This document shows positions 41,655 through 50,600 of a stretch of 64,000 bases of DNA, piece by piece; the first letter of the stretch is position 1; every line of letters starts with the position of its first letter. The DNA comes from JAWKHR01 sp041394725 (lineage in GTDB: Bacteria; Acidobacteriota; Vicinamibacteria; Vicinamibacterales; SCN-69-37), in assembly GCA_041394725.1 (NCBI GenBank), contig JAWKHR010000024.1, positions 1-64,000 of the forward strand, in the 5' to 3' direction. The translations under genes and the position numbers were made by a program. The notes under the pieces were generated by a model. That model was given only the letters and a program-made list of their open reading frames with translations. It was not told the DNA's origin and made no database searches.

Positions 41655-41683
41655 TAAGCAAGGGGAACCGGCCTCGCGGCGGG

Positions 41684-42022
41684 CTACCGGTCGTCGTGGG
41701 GGCCGCCGAAGTGCGTCGTCACGACGCCCAGCGCCACCTCGGGCACGAGGTTGGTGCAGGCCGAGACGCTTTCGGTCAGCGCGGCGCCGGTCGCCGAGAG
41801 GGCCGCGCGGGCGGTCGCCGGGGACTCGAAGTACGCGTAGGTGGCAGCGATGATCGCGCCGTCACCGGGCCGCGGTCCGAGCACGAACTCGTCGGACTCG
41901 AGCCTGAGCAGGCCCAGCGGTTCGAGCAGCGCGCGGGCGGTCTGCAGGTGCTCGGCCCGATAGCGCGCATGGTCGAAGACGGCGCCTTCCTTCCAGCGGT
42001 AGATGCCAATCGCACGGACCAT
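41684..42022 (-). CDS. EthD-like ferredoxin-fold protein
   Basis: 112-residue protein with the dimeric alpha-beta-barrel pattern of EthD domains. It starts VRAIGIYRWKEGAVFDHARYRAEHLQTARALLEPLG and later reads IIAATYAYFESPATARAALS. The His in AEHLQTA is the usual active-site candidate. Relatives take part in degradation of ethers or in monooxygenase-like reactions. ATG 42022 is the natural start. It has no obvious partner gene; a tRNA lies upstream on the other strand. Confidence 0.75.
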   Translation of the reverse strand: MVRAIGIYRWKEGAVFDHARYRAEHLQTARALLEPLGLLRLESDEFVLGPRPGDGAIIAATYAYFESPATARAALSATGAALTESVSACTNLVPEVALGVVTTHFGGPHDDR

Positions 42023-42194
42023 CGTCGAAGCTCCGGGGCGGGCGGGCGATAGTCGACGATACGAGCGTCGCGCGGAAGGGTTCAGTGGAGCGGCTCCGCA
42101 CCGCAGCCACGCCGAGCCACGCGTTCCGGCGCCGCCCCTGTCAGAACCGGCCGGGACCGGGAGGCCGCGGTTCCCAGCCGGCCGCCGAAGGCGC

Positions 42195-42200
42195 TATGAT
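42195..42200 (+). promoter_or_regulatory. -10 element for tRNA-Ser
   Basis: TATGAT lies 17 nt before the tRNA 5' end. A TTCCCA about 18 nt upstream is a weak -35. Confidence 0.45.
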
Positions 42201-42217
42201 GTAGGGTCCTCCCGAGC

Positions 42218-42308
42218 GGAGAGGTACCGAAGTGGTCATAACGGGGGCGCCTCGAAAGCGTCTTGTCGGGAAACCGGCACGTGGGTTCGAATCCCACCCT
42301 CTCCGCCA
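42218..42308 (+). tRNA. tRNA-Ser, anticodon CGA
   Basis: 91 nt including encoded CCA. The acceptor arms GGAGAGG (42218-42224) and CCTCTCC (42298-42304) pair fully, followed by discriminator G and CCA. The anticodon stem GGCGC/GCGTC encloses loop CTCGAAA, giving CGA, which reads the UCG serine codon that is frequent in this high-GC DNA. A long variable arm (TTGTCGGGAAACCGGCA) as in class II tRNAs and the T-arm GTGGGTTCGAATCCCAC are complete. Confidence 0.97.
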
Positions 42309-42348
42309 ACCTTCGCTCCCGCTCGCTCCGCGAGCAGCTCCGGTTGGC
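42305..42348 (+). terminator. Hairpin after tRNA-Ser
   Basis: GCCAACC (42305-42311, including the CCA) can pair with GGTTGGC (42342-42348), with a nested CTCG/CGAG stem inside. There is no T-run, so termination or 3' processing is uncertain. Confidence 0.3.
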
Positions 42349-42385
42349 AGGCCAACGCGCTTCCGCGAGCGCGTCCACGGCCCGC

Positions 42386-45300
42386 CTAACGGGCCGGCTC
42401 CCGCTCCGATGCCTCGATATCGCGTTCGAGGAGGTCGGCCACCAGCTCCGCGCCCGGATCGGCGAGCAGGCCGAAGTGCGACGTTGGCACCACGTGTTCG
42501 ACGACGCCCCGGCGCGCGACGCGGCGCCACGCGTCGTGCGGACCGCTGGGCCAGGGGCCGAAGATCGGCCGAACGCCCGGTACGAACAGCGTGACCTGTC
42601 CATCGAAGGGCCTGAACGCATGCTCGCGAATGCGCTTGAAGTGGAACTCCAGCATCGGCACCGAGTAGTCCGGGAACCGCCACATGCCGAGCTCGTCCCG
42701 GATGTCGACCGCGGTGCGCCCACCTGACGCGCCCCGGGGCCGCAGGACAGGGAGTCGTCGCCGCAGATAGGCCCTCCCGCGTTTGAACAGGTCCCGCCAG
42801 CCGCTCTCCAGCGCGTCGGTGCGCAGCCAGGCAGGCAGGTGCCGCAGGAACGTGGGAATCGCCGCCACGCCACGCGGCGAGCTGGTCCCCGGCCGCAGAT
42901 CGTAGTCGAGCACCGCGAGCATCCCCACCTGGTGGCCCGCCTCTTGCAGCTGACGCGCCATCTCGTGCGCCAGCGGCGCGGCGTTGCAGAAGCCGCCGAG
43001 GTGGTACGGGCCATCCTTCCGGATGGCGCGCAGTTCGCGGACGTACCGCGCGGCAATCGCCTCGAGTGAATCTCGCTCGGCCTCGGGCCAGCGCGTCCAG
43101 TCCGACGCGAAACCGTACACGGGCCGGTGCCGGCCGAGGTGCCGGCTGATCTCCATGTACTGATACACCTCGCCGCCGACACCGTGGACCCAGAAGAACG
43201 GCGCGCCCTCGCCACCCGGCTCGATCCGGACCACCGCGGACCCCTCGTCCGCGGCCTCGGACGGGTTCCCGCTGCGTAACTCGTCCAGGTAGCCGGCCAG
43301 GGCTCCGAGCGTCGAGTGTCCGAACAGCGCCCCGATCGGCACCTCGACGTCGAACGCCTCGTGCATCAGATGCAGGAGGCGCATCGCGAGCAGCGAGTGT
43401 CCGCCAAGGAGGAAGAAGTCGTCGCCGGCCGCGATGTGCTCGATGCCGAGGACCTCCCGCCACAGGGCCGCCAGCTGCGTTTCGGTCGGCGTCAACGGCA
43501 CGGCGCTCAACGCCGGCTGCGACGCGGGCAGCGTCGGCGCCGGCAGCGCCCTGCGATCGACCTTGCCGTTCGGCGTGAGGGGCCAGGCCTGCATCGGCAC
43601 GACGACCGAGGGCACCATGTACTCAGGCAGCCGCTGCCGCAGACCGTCCCGCAACTGGGCGGGCAGGCGCCGCCGCATCTCCGCCTCGATCGGCTGGTTC
43701 GCGAGCGGCGCGGCGACAGGTGAGTCGCCCACGGCCGGGCCAGGTGCTGCCGGCGCCGGCACCGCAGGGTGCCAGTACACCACGTCGACCGTGTCCGGCC
43801 TGCCGGACGCGCTCCACGAGACGCGGGCGTCCCAGCCGTGGGCCTCCGCGATCGCGCGGAGATCTTCCGGATCGAGCGCCTCGCGTTCGGCGGCCTCGAT
43901 CGCCGGCCGCAGGTCCGACAGCCGCTGGCCCCCGGCCGCCGCCTCGAGCGCTTCCGCGAGCCGGACCGCGCCGGCGACGCGCGCGTTTGGCACGTCCCGC
44001 ACGGCCAGCGAGCCGGGCGCTCCACGCATCGCGGCTTCGATCCGCGCCCGATCCGTGCCATCGCCGCTCCAGGACAGGACCTCCGCCGGTGGCGACGGGG
44101 CGACGGCTCCCCCGACCTGGAGCCAGACGTCGTATCGGAACCGCGTCATCTCGTTCGCGTACCGGCCTCGCCGGACCTCCATGCGGACACTCGTCAGCCT
44201 GGAGTGCCGCGAGGCGAGCCGCTGGAAGAACGCCGGTGCGACGACGAGTTCCCGTTCCTCGTCCACGGACTGCCGCAGGCGATCTCCCAGCTCGCGCGCC
44301 CTCGCATCGGCCGGCGCGGCGGCCGTCACCACGAGGGCGTGGAAGGCGGCGAGCAGGGGCAGGCTGCGCACGTCGCCCACGAAGACCCGTCCACCGTCCG
44401 CGACCGCCTCGATCGCCTGGTCGAGCACGCGTTCGAAGTACTCCAGGCTCGGGAAGTACTGGCAGACGGAGTTGATGACCACGGTATCGAACGACCGTGG
44501 CTCGCCACCCGAACCCTGGTGCGCGAGGCGCTGCTCGACCCGGGCGCCGGCGGGCAGGCTCTCCCGGAGTCCCGCGACGGCGGCCTCGGCGCCGTCGGTC
44601 CCGAGGTAGACGTCGCAGCCAGGCGCGAGGCGGTGCAGCAGCAGGCCCGTCCCGCACCCGATCTCCCAGACGCGCCTCGGGGCCAGGGCGACGAGGCGGG
44701 CCACGGTCGCGTCCACCCAGTCGCGCATTTCCTCCGCCGGCAGTGCCTCGCGCGAGAAGCTGCTCGTCCAGCCCGCGGTATCGAATGTCCGGTCGTCGCC
44801 CGAGGAATCGGCGTAGGCGCGCGACCACAGTGACGCCCAGCCCGCGACCTGGGCCTCCTCTTCGGCCGCGTCGCTGGAGCCGCGCTCCACCAGCACGTAG
44901 GCGATGAGGCGCTTGTCGCCCGCCGAATCCGGTCGCGCGACGACCACGGCGTCGCGCACACGCGGGTGATCGGCGAGGGCGCGTTCGATTTCGCCGGCCT
45001 CGATCCGGAACCCGCGCACCTTCAGCTGGTGATCGGCCCGCCCGAGGAATTCGATCATGCCGTCGGAGGTCCACCGCGCGATGTCGCCGGTGGCATACAT
45101 CCGGGCGCGGGGATCTGCCACGTGGGGGACGAAGCGTTCGGACGTCAGCGCCGCGTTGCCGTGGTAGCCGCGCGCCAGACCGTCACCGGCGATGAACAGG
45201 TCGCCGGCAACGCCGGGCGGCACGATCTGCCGGTCGCGGTCGAGGATGACGACCTCGGTGTTGGCGATGGTCGGCCGACGGTCACGCGCGCCGGGTTGGT

Positions 45301-47682
45301 GATGCGCGCGCACGTGGACCAGATCGTCGTCTCGGTTGGCCCGTACATGTTCCACAGCGCCCGGACCCGTGGCACGAGGGCGGCGGCGAGGCGGGGCGGC
45401 AGCGCCTCGCCGCCGCACAGCGCGGTGAGGCCCGGGCGCCCGTCCCAGCCTGCCTCGACGAGCGCGCGCCACGTGGCGGGCGTCGCCTGCATCACGGTCG
45501 CGGCCGAGGTCTCGAGCCGACGCGCCAGCCGCACCGGGTCCATGGCTTCCTCGCGGTCGGCCAGGATCACGACGCCGCCGGTGGTCAGTGGCAGCAGCAG
45601 CTCCAGTCCCGCGATGTCGAACGAGAGCGTCGTCACCGCCAGCAGCCGGTCCCGCGCCGTGAAGCCGGGTTGGCGCCGCATCGCGCCGAGCAGGTTCGAC
45701 AGCGCGCCGTGCGGAATCTCGACGCCCTTGGGCAGCCCCGTGGACCCGGACGTGTAGAGCACGTAGGCCAGATCGGTCGGCGCCGGCATCGCCTCGTCGT
45801 TCGCGGCGGTCGCAGCGTCCGCGTGCTCCGCCTCGTGCCCGCCGTCCGTGGCGCCCGCCGGGTCGTCCATGCGGATGACGAGGTCGGGCAGGGTCTCGTA
45901 CCCGCCGATCAGGTCTTCCTGCGTGATGATGGCGACCATCCCGCTGTCGCGCACCATGTGCGAGAGCCGGGCCGGCGGGAACGCCGGATCCAGGGGCACG
46001 TAGGCCGCGCCGGCGCGCATCGTCGCCAGCACCGCGACGACCATGTCGACCGACCGTGGCAGCGCGATGCCCACGCGCGCGCCCGGGGGGACGCCCGCGC
46101 GTCGCAGGCGCGCGGTGAGGCGCTCGACGCGCCCCCAGAGGCCGGCGTACTCGACCGTCTCGTCGCCGAAGACGATCGCCGGCGCACCGGGTCTGGCGGC
46201 GGCCTGCGCCGCGACCTGCGCGGGAACCGGCGGCTCGGCGGCCGCGACGGGGCCATGGCCCCAGGCCTCGACGAGGGTCGCGTCCGCGGCGTCCAGGATC
46301 GGCGCGGCGGAGAGTCGCAGATCGGGATTGGCGACGACGGCGCGCGCCATGGCGCCGAAGTGCCGCGTCCACCGCTGCACCGTCGAGTCGTCGAAGAGAT
46401 CGGCGTCGTATTCGATGGACGCGATGATGTCCGCCGAGCGTTCGCGGAAGTCCACCAGCAGATCGAACCGCGACCGTCCGACACCGATGTCGAACTGCTC
46501 GATCCCCACCCCGTCCATCGCCAGCATCGACTCGGGGACACGCTGGACGGTGCACAGCACCTGAAACAGGGGATTGCGCGACAGGTGCCGTTCGGGGCGC
46601 ACGCCCTCCACGACGCCCTGGAACGGCACGTCGCCGTGCTCGAACGCCTCGAGCGTCGCCGTCCTGACGCGCGCGAGGCACGCGCGGATCGAGTCCTCCG
46701 GTTCCAGCTGCAACCGGATGACGACGGGATTGGCGAAGTAGCCGACCACCTGTTCGACCTCGGGCCTGGTGCGGCCGGCAAACGGCACGCCGATCGAGAT
46801 GTCGTCCTGGCCGCTGAGGCGCGCGAGCAGGACCTCGAGCAGCGTCACGAGCAGCATGAACATCGTGACGCCCTCGGCGCGCGCGAGCGCCCGGAGGGCC
46901 TCGGTCGTCGCCGCGTCGATCGTCCAGGCCACCCGGCCGCCCAGGCCCGACGGCATCGGCGGGCGCGGCCGGTCCAGCGGCAGGTCGAGCGCCTCGGAGG
47001 CGCCCTCGAGCGCGCGGCGCCAGTATGCGAGCTGCGACTCGACACGCGCCGGCGTGAGACGCTGCTCCTGCCAGAGGACGAAGTCGGCGTACTGCACCGG
47101 CAGCGCCGGCAGATCGGCCGACTGGCCCCGTCGGATGGCGTCGTACAACCGGCCCAGGTCCCGGAGCAGGACGAGCATCGACCAGCCGTCGGCGATGCTG
47201 TGGTGCGCGTTGACGAGCAGCACGGCGTGCTCGTCGTCGATCCCGACGCGCGTCACCGTGAAGAGCGGGCCGCGCTCGAGGTCCACGGGGCGCGCGGCCA
47301 GTTCGGTCGCCAGGATCCGGGCACGGGCGAGGGCGTCCGGGCCAGGCTCGACCGGAACGTGTGCCACCCGCACGTCGCCCTGCGCCGCGATGATCTGCAT
47401 CACGCGGCCCTCCACCTGGGAGAGGGTCGTCCGCAGCGACTCGTGGCGGTCGACGAGCGCGTCCAGGGCCTGCTGGAAGGCCGCCCAGTCCACGCGGCCG
47501 GTCAACTCGAAGCCGAGCGGAATGTTGTACGCCGGCGAGCCTGGAGACAGCCGGTCGATGAACCAGAGTCCCTGCTGGTTGGGCGCCGCGGGGCATTCGT
47601 ACAGGTCCGGCTGCGCCTCACCCGGAGACGAGGGCGGCTCCCGGCCGACCGCCGCCGACGCGTCGTCGGGACGCGTCGTCAT
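42386..47682 (-). CDS. NRPS: C-A(embedded MT)-T-TE, with a frameshift
   Basis: About 1765 residues once a single missing base at 45269-45270 is restored. C domain at about 25-455 with HHSIADG (160-166). A domain: YTSGSTGLPKG, A4 SFDIAGLEL, A5 NMYGPTETT (778-786), A6 GDLFIAGDGLARGYH, A7 YATGDIA, A8 GRADHQLKVRGFRIEAGEIE, A10 Lys in TPNGKVDR. Specificity residues read D-I-L-Q-L-G-M-I-W-K, a glycine-type code. A SAM methyltransferase (EIGCGTGLLLHRL, NSVCQYFPS, RFRYDVWLQV) lies between A8 and A10, the N-MT position. T has Ser1430 in LGGHSLLA. The thioesterase nucleophile is Cys1566 in GGFCNAA, with His1736. The shift lies between A5 and A6; as read, translation from ATG 47682 stops just downstream. 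Its start overlaps the PKS stop (ATGA). Confidence 0.93.
45268..45272 (-). other. One-base deletion site in the NRPS A domain
   Basis: Upstream of this point the minus-strand frame reads ARVTVGRP, then nonsense. The other frame resumes IANTEVVILDRD exactly where A domains continue GRPIANT. Adding one C to the CC at 45269-45270 (GG on the plus strand) joins them. The sister A domain at 53249-59218 reads GRPIANTRTYVVD here. Confidence 0.88.
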
Positions 47683-50600
47683 CGTGTGCCTCCGGACGAC
47701 GGGGGCCGGCGGTGGGACGCTCGGAGCCGATCGCGGCTGATCGCGACGAGTGCGGGTTCCCGCGACTCGCCCGAGTCGGTCGCGTCGGCCGCCGCCTCGC
47801 GGCCGGGCGCGGCCGTCCCGGCGGCGCGCTCGCGCAGGCGCGCGGAGAGGCTCGCGACCGTGCGCGCCTCGAACAGCGTCGGGAGCGTGAGGCGCGTGCC
47901 GAACCGCTTCTCCAGCCGGTTCAGCAGCCGGACCGCGATGAGCGAATGGCCGCCGAGTTCGAAGAAGTCGTCGGTGACGCGCACCTCGTCCGTCCCGAGC
48001 AGCTCACGCCAGAGATCGGCGACGGTCTCCTCGATCGTGGCATGCCCGCCCGCGGCCCGGCGCCCGGGGCGTGAACCCGCCGGCGTCGCGGGACGCGAGA
48101 ACTCCCGATCGATCCGGGCCCGCCACGCGAGCAGATCGCCGGGCGAGACGAGGACCCGTGGCCCCGTCGGCACGGCGAGCACCCTGGCGAGCGCGTCGAG
48201 TCCCTCGTCGACGCGCATGCCGCTCCGCAGCAGGTCCTCGGCGACGGCGGCGGCCGGCGACAGGCGGACGTCGCGGGACGCGGTCCCCGCGCTCGTCGAC
48301 CGCGCCAGCGACGCCGTGGTGTCGACGCGCTTCATGCCGAAGCCGTCGATGGCCACGAGCACCGCGCCCGTCTCGTCGGCGATGGTGACGTCGAACGTCG
48401 CCAGGTCCGCGCCGTGGCGCCGCAGGCGCACGTGACTCCACACCCGGGCCGGCAGTCGGGCAAACAGCCGCGCGCGCTCGTACGCAATCGGGACGTAGAA
48501 GTGCCGGCTCTGGTCGAAGCCCGGGATCAGCGCCTGCGCGCCGCCCGTGGCCATGTCGAGCAATGCCGGGTGCAGGCCACACCACGCGAGGTCACCGGCG
48601 AACGCTTCGGGCAGCGCCAGCTCGACGAGCGCTTCGTCCTCGCCGAAGCGCACGCGCTGGATGTTGGCCCAGCGCGGGCCGAACGCCATGAACGGCTGTG
48701 GCAGGAAGCCACCAGGCCGGTCGTCCCTCGCCACGCATCGCGCGCCGATGGCGTCGAGGTCGATGGGCTCCGGCGCCGGCGCGTCCGTATGTCGGGCCAG
48801 CCCCGTGGCGAACAGGTCGTCGCCAGACTCCCACCGGCACTCGTAGCCGTCACCGACGGGCGTGACGGTCAGATCGACCGTCTTCGTTTCCCCGGCGGCC
48901 ACGATGATCGGGGCCTGGAAGACGAGCTCGGCCAGCTCCACCGTCGTTCCGGGCTCGAGGGCCGTCAGGGCGGCGCGGGCGAGTTCGAGGTACCCGGTGC
49001 CCGGCATCACCGCGTCGGCTCCCCGCACGACGTGCTCGCCGAGCATCCACTGCGCGTCCCGGTTCAGCGCGAGCGGCGCGACGCCGCCGCCGCCGGGACG
49101 ACGCCGGATGGCGGGCAGCCAGGGGTGCCCCGTCTCGGAGGTCGGACTGCGGCGCCGGTGCGCGGCGGTGACGGCCAGGCCGGCCTCGGCCCACGGACCC
49201 CAGCCGATGGCCACGACGCGCCGATCGCCGGCGGCGTCGGCGCACGCGTCGAGGACCGCGTTGGCGGCGGTGTAGTCCACCTGCCCCTGGAGGCCGAGGA
49301 CCGCACTCACCGAGGAGAACAGCGCGATGAAGTCCGGTGCGTCGGGTTCGAAGGCCCGCACGAGGGCCAGCGCGCCGTGCACCTTGGGCCGGAGCACCGC
49401 GAGCGCCGCGTCCCGCGTCTTCGTCATCAGCGGCGCGTCGTCCAGCGTACCGGCCGCGTGGAAGATGCCGTGAATGGCCGGCGACACCTCCAGCACGCGC
49501 CGCCGGACGTCGGCGAGCTGCCGCGGGTCGGCGACGTCGGCGGTGAGCACGTCCACGCGACCGCCCGCCGACTCGGCATCGCGGATGGCCCGGATGCGTC
49601 GGCTCGTGGTGTCGTCGGCGTCGTGCTGGCCGAGCCAGCGATCCCAGTCCTCGCGCGCCGGCATCGGGCTGCGGCCGATCAGCACCACATGCGCCCGCAC
49701 ACGCGCCGACAGCTGCGCGGCAAGCGCCAGCCCGATGGCGCCGAGACCGCCGGTGATCAGATACGTGCCCGACTCGCGGAGCGCCGACGGGCCCGTGGCC
49801 TCGAGCCGGCGTGGGGCGAAGCGTTCGACCCAGCGCGACTCGCCCCGCAGGGCCACGAATGGTTCGGGGCGCGCGTCCGCCAGTTCGCGCGCGACGAGGC
49901 GCGCGAGCCGATCGGTGTCTCCCGCGGATGCCGGGCGCGCGACGTCCACCACGCGCGTGACGACGTTCGGCATCTCGCGCGCCCAGACCCGACTCGGTCC
50001 GAGCAGCGCGGCCCTGACGGGCGCCACGGACGCCTCGCCCGCGACCTGCGCCACGCCGCTCGTCAGGAAGACGACGGAGAGCGGCTGGTCGAGTTCCTGG
50101 CGTCCGATGGCCTGCGCCAGCGCCAGGGGGCCGAAGAACGCCGCGTCGAGTTCCGCCTCCATCTCCTCGGCCGCCATCGACGGCGCGGGCAGGTTCCAGC
50201 CGTGCACGACATGCGTGATGTCGCCGGCGACGTCGCCGATCGCTTCGAGGACCCTGACGTAGTCGTCCGCGTTCCGCGGGTCGATCGTGAACCGCGTCTC
50301 GCCGACCTGGGTGTAGCTCGTGCCCGCTTCGACAATCCACGTCCGTCCCGGCCTGGCGGCCTGAAGACGCGCGGCAGCCTCGGCGGCGAGTCCGACGGCA
50401 TCGGCGAAGACGACGACGTGTGCCGTGGCCTCGGCGTCGGGCGCATCGGGCTCGGCGAGTGGCGGAACGGCGGTCCAGACCGGCGCGTAGAACCAGTCGG
50501 CGATGTCGGACCGCTTCTCGGTGCCGCCCCGCGCCTCGGTCGCGGTTGCCGCCGCGGGAGGCCCTTCCGGGGACGTCCTGGCGGCGCCGGCCGCCCCGCC

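Noticed and set aside
41281..41661. Longer PadR-3 starting at 41661
   Set aside because: The extra residues (LTERRRCILLSET) are not part of the family and would cover the inverted repeat that looks like its operator.
42218..42308. tRNA-Ser as an attachment site for a genomic island carrying the NRPS-PKS operon
   Set aside because: No integrase and no repeated tRNA 3' end was found at the far side of the cluster; only the closeness suggests it.
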